DNA of 25,302 nucleotides from CAZIWJ01 sp964542855 (lineage in GTDB: Bacteria > Bacteroidota > Bacteroidia > Cytophagales > Cyclobacteriaceae). Below are positions 16,401 through 24,974 of the stretch, piece after piece. Position 1 is the stretch's first letter; every line of letters begins with the position of its first letter. The notes below the pieces were generated by a model that was not told the DNA's origin, did not search any database, and was given only the letters and a program-made list of their open reading frames with translations. Position numbers and translations under genes: made by a program. The DNA is taken from positions 1 through 25,302 of the forward strand of contig CAZIWJ010000022.1 in NCBI GenBank assembly GCA_964542855.1. The letters run 5' to 3'.

Positions 16401-18092
16401 ATGAAAAACATGATGAAAATTAAAAAATCAGTTGTCCTGGCGCTGAGCCTGGTACTGGCAACAGCCTGTACCGATGAACTCAGTGAAATAAACACCAACC
16501 CTAACGGGATAGAACCTGCTGAGGTTAATCCTAATTTACTTATGCCGGCCGTGTTGGCCCCGGCTGCTCAGCAGTACCTGAACCTGGGTTTCGGGAATGC
16601 TGCCGGCGTGGTTCAGCATACCCAGAAAAATGGTTTCGGCCGTGCCCACAATGAGTATAAATTCGAGGCCGTTGACTGGTCGAACTGGTATGCCATTTTG
16701 CGAACCAACGCATTACTCGAGAAGCGGGCTGATGATCTGGACCTGGACTTTTTTAAAGGAGTAGCCCTTACAATGAAAAGCTTTATTTTTGGAAACATCA
16801 CCGACTTGTGGGGCGATGCACCCTACACCCGGGCCGTGAAAGGTAACCAGGGCGGTAAAGAATTTGAGTTTCCGCCGTTCGATAGCCAGGAGGTAATTTA
16901 CGATGGAATAATTGCCGATTTGAACCAGGCAGCAGATATTTTCGCCTCGGCCAATGCCGATGGAGTGGCGGAAGCGGCTGACCTTTATTTCAACGGCGAT
17001 GTATTGCAATGGCAGCGTTTTGCCCATTCGCTTTTACTGCGCTATTACCTCCGTATTTCTGAAAAGAAACCACAAATTGCCCGGCAGGGTATTGAAGCCA
17101 TTTACCGCAGCGGCATTTACTTTCAGTCGGCCGACCAGGATGCAACCCTGGATTATACCGGTGGAGCTAACGACGTATGGCCTTCTCAGTATACCGATGA
17201 AAATGACTTCACCCGTTACCAGGCTTGTGAAACGCTAATTGATCAGTTGGTTACCACGCAGGACCCCCGGCTGGGTGTGTGGTTCGATCCGGTAGCCGTG
17301 AAATGGATACCCGATCCTGCCCTGGATGCGGAAACTGACAGTGTACTAAGAACAAATGGAGAACCAGTAGAAGATGGAGCGGTGAGCTATCGCTATCTTG
17401 AATTCAAAGCAAGAGAAAACATTGATTTTACCCGCCGCTTTAATCCCAACCTGGTGTCTTTTGATGTTGACACGGGAACATACGTGGGGCTAAAACCCGG
17501 GCTATTAACCCCGGAATCGTACAATGGGAATCCCGATCCCGGGCAGGGTACCAATAACCAGCATGTTTCGTTGCTCGCCCCGGTATACGCAACCTCAGGA
17601 ACAGCCGGTGATATTTTACAGGCCCGGCTGATTTCCTCGGCTGAAGTAGGCTTTATTCTGGCCGAAGCTGCACTAAAAGGATGGAATGTAGGAAGTGCTG
17701 AAGTGCATTACAATGAGGCCATCAGGCAATCGCTGCAAACCTGGGGGCAAACTGATGCTTATGATAACTTCATTGCTCAACCCGGAATAGCTTTTAACGG
17801 AAGCTTAACCCAGTTAATGACCCAAAAATGGGTGGCCAGCTGGACTGCCGCCACCGAAGCCTGGATGGATTTCCGCCGTACCGGGCTACCCGTACTTCAG
17901 GCCGGACCGGCTTCCAGCCAGCCGGTGGTAGCCATACGTTTTCCTTACGGAAACGACGAGCGTAATAACAACGCGGCCAACGCATCTTTGGCTATAGAAC
18001 GACTGGAAATTACTCCATATTCTTCTACCCTGGGTGCCGACAGTCCCTGGTCTAAACCATGGGTATTGCAAGGCACGGGTAAACCCTGGTAA
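16401..18092 (+). CDS. SusD/RagB-like surface lipoprotein (SusD-like_2 type)
   Basis: This 563-residue lipoprotein is the substrate-binding lid partner of the STN-type SusC just upstream. Its signal peptide ends in LATAC with lipidated Cys23, followed by the hallmark INTNPNGIEPAEVNPN and LLMPAVLAPAAQQ stretch seen in the SusD-like_2 subgroup, which differs from the SusD encoded at 3267. C-terminal blocks such as EVGFILAEAALKGW and SWTAATEAWMDFRRTGLP also fit that subgroup. The gene is followed by a strong intrinsic terminator, so the metallophosphoesterase genes further on probably use their own promoter or read-through. Confidence 0.94.
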   Translation: MKNMMKIKKSVVLALSLVLATACTDELSEINTNPNGIEPAEVNPNLLMPAVLAPAAQQYLNLGFGNAAGVVQHTQKNGFGRAHNEYKFEAVDWSNWYAILRTNALLEKRADDLDLDFFKGVALTMKSFIFGNITDLWGDAPYTRAVKGNQGGKEFEFPPFDSQEVIYDGIIADLNQAADIFASANADGVAEAADLYFNGDVLQWQRFAHSLLLRYYLRISEKKPQIARQGIEAIYRSGIYFQSADQDATLDYTGGANDVWPSQYTDENDFTRYQACETLIDQLVTTQDPRLGVWFDPVAVKWIPDPALDAETDSVLRTNGEPVEDGAVSYRYLEFKARENIDFTRRFNPNLVSFDVDTGTYVGLKPGLLTPESYNGNPDPGQGTNNQHVSLLAPVYATSGTAGDILQARLISSAEVGFILAEAALKGWNVGSAEVHYNEAIRQSLQTWGQTDAYDNFIAQPGIAFNGSLTQLMTQKWVASWTAATEAWMDFRRTGLPVLQAGPASSQPVVAIRFPYGNDERNNNAANASLAIERLEITPYSSTLGADSPWSKPWVLQGTGKPW

Positions 18093-18115
18093 ATTGCACG
18101 ATTTATTCGCTCGAG

Positions 18116-18148
18116 GCAGGAATGAAAATTATTTTCATTCCTGCTTTT
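18116..18148 (+). terminator. Intrinsic terminator after the second susD
   Basis: A perfect 13-bp stem, GCAGGAATGAAAA and its complement, closes on a TTA loop and is followed by TTTT and then a further T-rich stretch (CGCTATTTT). It begins 24 bases after the susD stop and should end the susCD transcript. Confidence 0.85.
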
Positions 18149-18271
18149 CGCTATTTTACTCACAAAAATCAGAGAAAGTATCATTCCGTAATATAATTTT
18201 ATTACCCAGGCCTGCATTGGTTAACAACTTCGCGTTAGAAAATCATTTACTTTATTGTAAGTACATACCCT

Positions 18272-19630
18272 ATGTTTAAACCGATTATCATAACTACTTT
18301 TTTAATTACCGCTCTTGCCCTGACTTATTGTAACCAGCCTGATTCCCCTGCTTCATCAACGAAACCCGATTACGATCAGGCTTTCCGCATGGGACTGGAC
18401 GCTGAATTACTATTTCCTACGGCATTTCCCGATAGAATTATTCTTAACCTCACTGAAAACCCTCTTCAATCGGTTGCGGTTAACTGGCGCACCGATACTA
18501 CCATTACCCGCGCAGTGGTGCAGGTGGCAGAAGCAACCGATGGCCCGTTATTTACCGGGGAAAGCCGGGAACAATTGGCACAGACTGAGGCACTTCGGGT
18601 CGACCCACCTGAAGATCCGGCAGTAACGGCACATTTTCATTCGGCTGTGCTAAACGAGTTGGAACCGGGTAAAAAGTACGTTTACCGGGTGGGCGACGGA
18701 GCCGACCGGTGGAGCGAGTGGTTTCAATTTAAAATGCCGTCTGCCGATGAAAAACTGGTTTTCCTTTATTTTGGCGACGCCCAGAATGATGTGAAATCGA
18801 TGTGGTCAAGGGTGATCAGGGAAGCTTATAAAACCCTGCCCGATATCGACTTCATGTTACATGCTGGCGACCTGATTAACCGGCATAACCGTGATGTGGA
18901 GTGGAGCGAATGGTTCGATGCGGGCAACTTTATTCATGCTTCTGTGCCGAGTATAATGACCCCCGGAAACCACGAATACGGTAAAGGGGTGCAGCTTTCT
19001 CCCCAGTGGAGGCCGCAGTTTACACTTCCTGCGAACGGCCCGAAAGGACTGGATGAAACGTGCTACCAGGTTAATTATCCTAACCTAAAGTTAATTTCGC
19101 TCGACGCCGAGCAGATTGATGAATCGGAACTTTTTCGCGATGCCCAGGCTCAATGGCTCGACTCGGTGCTGACGCACGACCCCCGAAAATGGACGGTAAT
19201 TACGTTACATTATCCTTTTTATTCTACGAACCCCCGTCGCGATAATCCGGAGCTTCGTAAATATTTTAAGCCAATCCTGGACCGGCATAAAGTTGATATG
19301 GTGCTGCAGGGCCATGACCATGCCTACGGACGAGGAAGAGCGAAAAACATATCTTCCGGTGCGCAGGTGGTAGCGGAAAATTCAGGTACCGTGTACGTGG
19401 TATCGGTTTCGGGGCCTAAAATGTACGATCTGTCGGATGATTCCTGGATGGAAAGAAAAGCTAAGAATACTCAACTCTTCCAAATTATTAGTATAGAAGA
19501 TGAGCAACTGCATTACCAGGCGTTCACAGCCACGGGGAAGCTCTACGACGCATTCGAACTTCAGAAACAAGCCGGGCAACCTAATTTACTTGTTAACCGC
19601 GTGCCTGTTACGCCGGAGCAAAAAGAATAG
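18272..19630 (+). CDS. Purple-acid-phosphatase-like metallophosphoesterase lipoprotein
   Basis: This 452-residue lipoprotein has the lipobox LTYC with Cys20. An N-terminal fibronectin-like domain (about 50-155, as in purple acid phosphatases) precedes a calcineurin-like catalytic domain. Metal-ligand motifs are in order: GDAQ (Asp169), AGD (Asp200), GNHE (Asn233, His234), TLHYP (His313) and GHDHAYGR (His348, His350). The GDxxY motif that gives plant enzymes their purple colour reads GDLIN, so the Tyr ligand is missing and a non-purple dimetal centre is expected. It probably removes phosphate from organic phosphoesters outside or in the periplasm. It stands 179 bases after susD, past a terminator, and 67 bases before a second phosphoesterase. 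The exact substrate is unknown. Confidence 0.9.
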   Translation: MFKPIIITTFLITALALTYCNQPDSPASSTKPDYDQAFRMGLDAELLFPTAFPDRIILNLTENPLQSVAVNWRTDTTITRAVVQVAEATDGPLFTGESREQLAQTEALRVDPPEDPAVTAHFHSAVLNELEPGKKYVYRVGDGADRWSEWFQFKMPSADEKLVFLYFGDAQNDVKSMWSRVIREAYKTLPDIDFMLHAGDLINRHNRDVEWSEWFDAGNFIHASVPSIMTPGNHEYGKGVQLSPQWRPQFTLPANGPKGLDETCYQVNYPNLKLISLDAEQIDESELFRDAQAQWLDSVLTHDPRKWTVITLHYPFYSTNPRRDNPELRKYFKPILDRHKVDMVLQGHDHAYGRGRAKNISSGAQVVAENSGTVYVVSVSGPKMYDLSDDSWMERKAKNTQLFQIISIEDEQLHYQAFTATGKLYDAFELQKQAGQPNLLVNRVPVTPEQKE

Positions 19631-19697
19631 TTTCCGTGCCGGCCGTTTAACTTATCAGGCCTGGTAACGATCATGTTATACTGTAAAAAAATCACTG

Positions 19698-20684
19698 ATG
19701 GCAAAACTGGCTAACCTATGTACTTACTGGTTTGTTCTGTTAACATGTTTATCGTGCCATTCCGGGCCAAAAAATAACGTGGTGCGCATCGGCATGTGTG
19801 CAGATGTGCATTTGCCTACCATGCACGATGCTGAATACCGGATTGGTGCTTTTATTGATAGCATGAAAGTAGCTAATCCGGACTTTATTATTGAATTGGG
19901 CGATTTTGTAATTCCCGAAGAAAAATATGCCCCGTACCTTGAACGATGGAATTCGTTTCCGGGGCCCCGGTACCACGTAATTGGCAATCATGAAATGGAT
20001 GGGGGCACCTCGCTGACCGATGCATTAGCCTACCGAAAAATGACAAACTCGTACTACTCATTTACGGAAAACGGGTTTCGGTTTATTGTTCTCGACGGTA
20101 ACGACAAGCAGTTTCCTGATCAAAAAGGGTACCGCACTTTTGTAGGCACCTCGCAAATACAGTGGCTGAAAGAGCAGTTAAAAACTGCTGAACAGCCGGT
20201 GGTTATTTTTTCTCACCAGGGTATAGGCACCGATCCGGGCATTCCCGGCGAAAGGTATTCGCTTGAAAATAATCAGGAAATCCGTGCCATTTTTGAAGCC
20301 CATAACGAACAGCAACCCGAAACTAAAGTTATTGCCTGTTTTAATGGTCATACCCATCACGATGAGGTAGAAAATATTCAGGGTATCTGGTACATTACCA
20401 TTAATTCTATGTCGTATAAATGGCTGGGTGAAGAATATGAACACCTTCGTTACAGCGAGGCAGTAGACAAGCAGTTTAAATGGATTAAGTATACCGCTCC
20501 ATACCGCGACCCGCTTTTTACGGTTGTAGAAATATCTACTAAAGGAACCATAACAATTTCCGGGAAGTACTCCACGTATGTTGGCCCTTCCCCCTGGGAA
20601 CTGGGTTATCCGGAACACCTGAAAAAATTAGTAAAGCCTCAAATAACCGAACGGCAGCTTACTTTCAATTTCACGGACCAGTAA
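19698..20684 (+). CDS. Calcineurin-like metallophosphoesterase lipoprotein
   Basis: This 328-residue lipoprotein has a signal peptide ending in LSC with Cys20. The dimetal phosphoesterase motifs are complete: ADVH (Asp36, His38), GDF (Asp69), GNHE (Asn97, His98), SHQG (His173) and NGHTHHDE (His218, His220). The domain belongs to a different branch from the purple-acid-phosphatase-like gene just upstream: it has the canonical DxH first motif and lacks the fibronectin-like domain. A likely role is cleavage of a phosphomonoester or phosphodiester in the envelope, perhaps acting in sequence with its neighbour. The two genes are 67 bases apart on the same strand. Substrate class is not readable from the sequence. 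Confidence 0.9.
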   Translation: MAKLANLCTYWFVLLTCLSCHSGPKNNVVRIGMCADVHLPTMHDAEYRIGAFIDSMKVANPDFIIELGDFVIPEEKYAPYLERWNSFPGPRYHVIGNHEMDGGTSLTDALAYRKMTNSYYSFTENGFRFIVLDGNDKQFPDQKGYRTFVGTSQIQWLKEQLKTAEQPVVIFSHQGIGTDPGIPGERYSLENNQEIRAIFEAHNEQQPETKVIACFNGHTHHDEVENIQGIWYITINSMSYKWLGEEYEHLRYSEAVDKQFKWIKYTAPYRDPLFTVVEISTKGTITISGKYSTYVGPSPWELGYPEHLKKLVKPQITERQLTFNFTDQ

Positions 20685-20804
20685 CGCCTGCCCGGTCGTT
20701 TATACGATTATTTGTAAGTTTACGAGAAAACAGGATTTAGAAAGGATTTGCTATATTGGTGGGGTAAATTCAGTTGATCCAGTAGAATCATAACCCGCCA
20801 TTTC

Positions 20805-21920
20805 ATGATCCTGACCCGCAGAAGCCTGGTTAAAGCTTTATCGCTCGGTGTGCTATTACCCGGGCAAACGATACAAGCCGTGTCATCACTCAGCAATAGT
20901 GATAACCCCAACCCTGAAGAGAACGATATTGAAGCGCTGTACCGGAACGCTATCGTTATCGACGGGTTAATTATTTCCCGGGGTTGGGACCAGGCATCGT
21001 TTGAGGCACTGGATGAATCGAATTACACCGGTTTTTTTACTTCGCTGAACTCTCGTAACCTGGAAAGTGCGCTGGAGTCGCTGGCCGAATGGCGTAACCG
21101 GATCGATGAATACCAGCAGCGACTGGTTTACGCTACGGGAGCGGAAGATTTCATTAGGGCGAAAGAGGAAAATAAGACCGCTATCCTGCTGGGCTTTCAG
21201 AATGCCACCATGATTGAAAAATCGATCGATAACCTGGAAACGCTTTATAATGCCGGTACCCGGTGGGTTCAACTAACTTACAACGAAAGAAACTTACTGG
21301 GCGACGGGTGCACCGAACGCACGAATGCCGGGTTATCTGACTTTGGCATTGCGGCCGTGGAGCGAATGAACGAACTGGGGATCATCGTCGACCTGTCGCA
21401 CTGTGGCCGCCAAACCACCAACGACGGCATTGCCTTTAGTAAAACCGGGGCCTGTTTTAATCATACCATGTGCAATGCCCTTTACAAAGACCATCCGCGG
21501 GCTAAAACCGATGAGCAGATCAGGGCCATGGCCGACAAGGGGGGCGTAATGGGAATTATCGGGTTGGGGTACATGATCGGGCCCGATCCGGGGGGAGCAA
21601 CCACGATCGAAACCCACGTCGACCACCTTGAACATGCTATTAACTTAGCCGGTATTGATCACGTTGGGGTGGGAACCGATTTTGCTATCGAAGGACTGGA
21701 GGCCAACGGTGCCACCCGCGAAAACTGGTACGTTCCCCGTCTTACCCGGTTTAAACCTGCTTACCAGGTGCGCTGGCCACCCTGGATTCCGGAAATCGAT
21801 AGCCCGATGCGTTACCTGAATGTAGCCCGGGTGCTGGACCGCCGGGGTTATTCCTCCGGTGATATAGAAAAAATCCTGGGACAAAACTGGCTTCGTTACT
21901 TCCGGGAAGTGTTGAAATGA
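20805..21920 (+). CDS. Tat-exported M19 (renal dipeptidase-like) metallopeptidase with altered metal site
   Basis: This 371-residue protein shows the M19 membrane-dipeptidase fold. The N-terminus LTRRSLVKALSLG is a good twin-arginine signal, so it is probably exported folded. Zinc-site motifs DLSHCG (His199) and FNHTMCN (His220) and the late GTDF (Asp292) are present. The first-site HxD of classical members (DGHND) is replaced by DGLII, and the bridging Glu position reads GFQN (Gln132). A single-metal or non-dipeptidase activity is therefore likely. The stretch YNERNLLGDGC marks a bacterial subgroup I recall with the same GFQN signature. It follows the phosphoesterases after 120 bases, so linkage to them is plausible but not shown. 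D-amino-acid hydrolase or dipeptide roles remain open. Confidence 0.85.
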   Translation: MILTRRSLVKALSLGVLLPGQTIQAVSSLSNSDNPNPEENDIEALYRNAIVIDGLIISRGWDQASFEALDESNYTGFFTSLNSRNLESALESLAEWRNRIDEYQQRLVYATGAEDFIRAKEENKTAILLGFQNATMIEKSIDNLETLYNAGTRWVQLTYNERNLLGDGCTERTNAGLSDFGIAAVERMNELGIIVDLSHCGRQTTNDGIAFSKTGACFNHTMCNALYKDHPRAKTDEQIRAMADKGGVMGIIGLGYMIGPDPGGATTIETHVDHLEHAINLAGIDHVGVGTDFAIEGLEANGATRENWYVPRLTRFKPAYQVRWPPWIPEIDSPMRYLNVARVLDRRGYSSGDIEKILGQNWLRYFREVLK

Positions 21921-22127
21921 TACGATTGTAAAATTTATTATCCATTTTTAAGCTAATGGGAGAAATCTCACTTCTTCGGGGGAAACCGGATAGTTATTAT
22001 TTTTTGCACTACTTTAATTTATATCCTTTACCTGTTAATGGTTACCCTGTTTTTCAGAATCGTAATTGCTGGTGTTCAGTAAATACATCGGCCATAAAAC
22101 TATTGAAGGGTTAAATTTAAAACTCCC

Positions 22128-23024
22128 ATGAAAAAAATGCTGATTACCGGGGCCACCGGTAACATTGGGAAGGAAGTTGTGAATTCATTGCTCAACTCAG
22201 AAGAAACCGAACTGCAGGTTATTGCCGCGGTTCGTAACGTGGAAAAAGCAGCCGGTCAGTTTCCGAATGATGAACGGTTAACGTTTACCCGTTTCGATTT
22301 TGAAAATGAGCAGACCTTCGATACTGCTTTCCGCGGAACAGATGTTTTTTTCCTGCTTCGCCCACCCCACTTGTCTGATGTAAAAAAGTACTTTCATCCC
22401 CTGTTACAATCAGCCCGGAAGAACGGTGTAGAACAAATTGTATTTCTATCGGTGCAGGGGGCCGATAAAAGCAAAGTTATTCCTCACAATAAAATTGAGC
22501 GGCTCATTCAGTCGATGCAGTTCCGTTACATTTTTGTGCGCCCCAGTTACTTCATGCAAAACCTCACCACTTCCCTGAGGGCCGAAATTGTAACCCAAAA
22601 CAGCATTACCCTTCCTGCTGCCCGGGCCGTGTTCAACTGGGTAGACGCACAAAACGTGGGCGAAGCTGCTGCCCGTTTGATGTTGAATTTTGCGGAACAG
22701 GAGCATAAAGCCTTCGATATTACCGGATCGGAAAACAAGCATTTCGGGGAAGTAGCCGAAATACTGTCTGCCGTAACTGGTAAACCGGTTCATTACCGCT
22801 CCCTGAACCCGCTTAGCTTTTTTTTCAAAAAGAAGAAAGAAGGAGTTCCGGGGAATTTCGCCCTGGTTATGACCCTGCTGCACTTTCTGCCCCGAATTCA
22901 GGACGAACCCGAAATTTCAACTAACTACCGTAAACTTACGGGGAAAAAACCAACTACCGTAAAAGAGTTTATTGAAAGAGAAAAAGAGCTGTTTATTCAA
23001 GAAGACCGCCCGGCCAGTTCGTAA
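22128..23024 (+). CDS. NmrA-like NAD(P)-binding Rossmann-fold protein
   Basis: This 298-residue cytoplasmic protein belongs to the atypical short-chain dehydrogenase group that includes NmrA and quinone reductase QorB. The dinucleotide-binding loop GATGNIG lies at residues 8-14, and segments FDFENEQTFDTAFRGTDVFFLLRP and YIFVRPSYFMQNL are characteristic. The classical YxxxK catalytic pair is not evident, so it may be a redox sensor or an atypical reductase. It converges on the marC gene with only 15 bases between the stop codons and no visible shared terminator. A 207-base spacer separates it from the dipeptidase-like gene, and I see no functional link to the uptake loci. Confidence 0.88.
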   Translation: MKKMLITGATGNIGKEVVNSLLNSEETELQVIAAVRNVEKAAGQFPNDERLTFTRFDFENEQTFDTAFRGTDVFFLLRPPHLSDVKKYFHPLLQSARKNGVEQIVFLSVQGADKSKVIPHNKIERLIQSMQFRYIFVRPSYFMQNLTTSLRAEIVTQNSITLPAARAVFNWVDAQNVGEAAARLMLNFAEQEHKAFDITGSENKHFGEVAEILSAVTGKPVHYRSLNPLSFFFKKKKEGVPGNFALVMTLLHFLPRIQDEPEISTNYRKLTGKKPTTVKEFIEREKELFIQEDRPASS

Positions 23025-23039
23025 AAAGATAAATCTGGC

Positions 23040-23681
23040 TTAGTATAAATCCCACATTCCTTTCACCCCTGCCACCAGGAATTGAAAGCTTAGCGCACCT
23101 ACGATAAGCCCCATGAGGCGGGAAAATACCTTCATACCGTTTACGCCCAGCAGCTTCCGGATGCGGGGCATATTACGCATCACCAGGTAATTAGCTGCCA
23201 CTGAAATAATCACTGAAATAAATATGGCCGCGTAGGGCAGGGGTTCATTGAAATTTGGCTGCATGGTAACTAACGTGGCAAATAACCCGGGACCAAGAGA
23301 AATTGGAATAGCCAGGGGAATAACGGCTATTTCCTGGCGTTCCATTGCACTTTGCTGCTCTTTGGGGCTATGGTTCACCCCCTGGTGCCCTTCTCCCTGG
23401 ATCATTTTTACAGACATGAGAAGTAAAATAACCCCACCAATGGCCCGGATGGAATCGACTGATATGCTGAAGGCCATCAGGATGAAACCACCGGTAAGTA
23501 GTACAACAAAGCACCCGATAAAAATTGTAAGCGTGTGTTTCCAGGCAATGGTGTTGATTTCCTTTTTGGTAGCATCGCTGATCAGCGACAACATAATTGC
23601 CCCGGCCGAAATCGGGTTCATGATAGAAAAAATAGATACCGTATCTTTTAATATTAAGTTTAAAAACTCCTGCGTGTTCAT
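23040..23681 (-). CDS. MarC-family (UPF0056) integral membrane protein
   Basis: This 213-residue inner-membrane protein has about six hydrophobic helices and family features such as FSIMNPISAGAIML at the N-terminus, AFSISVDSIRAIGGVILLLMSVKMIQG and AVIPLAIPISLGPG. MarC proteins were once linked to multiple antibiotic resistance, but that link has not held up and the transported substrate is unknown. The length is normal for the family. The gene reads leftwards and ends 15 bases from the convergent NmrA-like gene. Its upstream spacer holds an inverted repeat at 23824-23863. Confidence 0.92.
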   Translation of the reverse strand: MNTQEFLNLILKDTVSIFSIMNPISAGAIMLSLISDATKKEINTIAWKHTLTIFIGCFVVLLTGGFILMAFSISVDSIRAIGGVILLLMSVKMIQGEGHQGVNHSPKEQQSAMERQEIAVIPLAIPISLGPGLFATLVTMQPNFNEPLPYAAIFISVIISVAANYLVMRNMPRIRKLLGVNGMKVFSRLMGLIVGALSFQFLVAGVKGMWDLY

Positions 23682-24008
23682 TTTTTACTGTTTACCAGAC
23701 CAGAGCCAATAACGAAAACACTGTTGTAGGGTTAAAGCAACGGGAATAAAATTTATTGATTTTTTCGGTTCGGTAGTAATACCGGCTGAAAAGCCAGTTG
23801 TTTTGCAGGTCATCGATGACCACACACTTACTGACGACAATAATTGTGTAGTGTTGTAAGTGTAAAGTTAGCAATTGACCGAAAGTAACAAAAAACTTAC
23901 CATTACCAGGATGCGCTTTACCGGAGGCCGCAATGAAATTTAATTTGCGCGCGGTTGTACGGCGTGTAAGCGAGGGGCAGATTTCCCATTTCCATGTAGC
24001 TGGATGGT
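23682..24008. other. 327-base spacer between marC and the glycosyltransferase gene
   Basis: No convincing gene lies here. It must hold the leftward promoter of marC and the 3' end of the glycosyltransferase transcript. The one notable structure is the inverted repeat at 23824-23863. The plus-strand frame at 23933-24127 runs antisense into the glycosyltransferase and resembles no known protein. Confidence 0.6.
23824..23863. repeat. Inverted repeat upstream of marC
   Basis: ACACTTAC (23824-23831) pairs with GTAAGTGT (23856-23863), with a smaller ACAAT/ATTGT dyad inside. It lies about 140 bases before the marC start codon. It could be an operator or a leader hairpin; no T-tract follows closely on either strand. 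Confidence 0.45.
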
Positions 24009-24974
24009 TTAAACCGGTTCGTTACGGGTTGCTTTTGAGGAAGGGTGATGGAATTCCTGTACCGATTTCAGGCGGTAGGGGGTGGTGTGCTCGCCCCGGT
24101 AGTAGATGCGCGACAGGATTTCGGTGATGAAACCAGCCATAATGAGCTGGATACCACTGATAAAGAGTATAGCACCGAGTAGTAAGATGGGGCGCCCCCA
24201 GATATCCTGCCCCATGAGTTTGCACCCCAGCAGGTAAAGATTGATGGCTCCGCCAGTGAGCAGTGCAAAGAAACCCAGCGTACCAAACAGGTGCATGGAT
24301 TTATTTAGGTATTTCTGAAAGAATAGCATCAGTAGCAGGTCACTGAACACCTTCAGGATGCGTGCCATGCCGTATTTAGATGTGCCGTACTGGCGGTGGT
24401 GATGCTTTACCTGCATTTCGGTAACCCGGGCCCCTCCGAGGTGGGCCAGTATCGGGATGAAGCGGTGCAGTTCGCCGCGCAGTTCCAGTTCTTTGGCAAT
24501 GTGCGATTTGAAAATCTTCAGCGTACAGCCGTAATCGCTGATGGTTACGCCCGATGACCGCCGGATAATCCAGTTGGCAATTTTGCTGGGCAGGGTGCGG
24601 ATTAATGAATCTTTCCGGTTAGCCCGGATGCCGAAAATAATATCCCAGTCTTCCTTTTCCATGCGGTTTAACATGACAGGAATATCAGATGGATCGTTTT
24701 GCAAATCGCCGTCGAGGGTAACGATGTATTCCCCCCGGGCGGCATCAATGCCGGCTTGCATGGCGGTGGTTTGTCCGTAGTTTTTTCGCAGTTCCAGTAA
24801 CTTAACCTGCGGGTAAGCCCGGGCTTTAATCTGTTCCACGGTGCGGTCGGTAGAGCCGTCATCGACCAGAATTAGTTCGTAGGTATATTCCCGAAGGGCT
24901 TCGTGCACTTTAGGTAGTAAGTGAGCAATGTTGGGTTGTTCGTTGAACAGGGTAATGACTACAGATAGCTTCAT
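24009..24974 (-). CDS. GT2-family glycosyltransferase, polyprenyl-phosphate sugar transferase type
   Basis: This 321-residue protein has an N-terminal GT-A catalytic domain and two C-terminal transmembrane helices (about 228-250 and 262-284). The domain shows SVVITLFNEQPNI, ILVDDGSTD, and the metal-binding LDGDLQNDP (Asp88, Asp90), as in GtrB, ArnC and dolichyl-phosphate-mannose-synthase-like enzymes. These attach a sugar from a nucleotide donor to undecaprenyl phosphate on the cytoplasmic face of the inner membrane, for later transfer to lipid A, O-antigen or other envelope glycans. The donor sugar is not readable from sequence. The RQYGTSKYG segment is typical of this subgroup. No other glycan-synthesis gene is visible in the window. 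Confidence 0.93.
   Translation of the reverse strand: MKLSVVITLFNEQPNIAHLLPKVHEALREYTYELILVDDGSTDRTVEQIKARAYPQVKLLELRKNYGQTTAMQAGIDAARGEYIVTLDGDLQNDPSDIPVMLNRMEKEDWDIIFGIRANRKDSLIRTLPSKIANWIIRRSSGVTISDYGCTLKIFKSHIAKELELRGELHRFIPILAHLGGARVTEMQVKHHHRQYGTSKYGMARILKVFSDLLLMLFFQKYLNKSMHLFGTLGFFALLTGGAINLYLLGCKLMGQDIWGRPILLLGAILFISGIQLIMAGFITEILSRIYYRGEHTTPYRLKSVQEFHHPSSKATRNEPV

Noticed and set aside
18034..18279. 81-codon plus-strand frame spanning the terminator
   Set aside because: It overlaps the end of susD out of frame and translates straight through the strong terminator hairpin.
23933..24127. 64-codon plus-strand frame
   Set aside because: It runs antisense into the 3' end of the well-supported glycosyltransferase gene and resembles no known protein.
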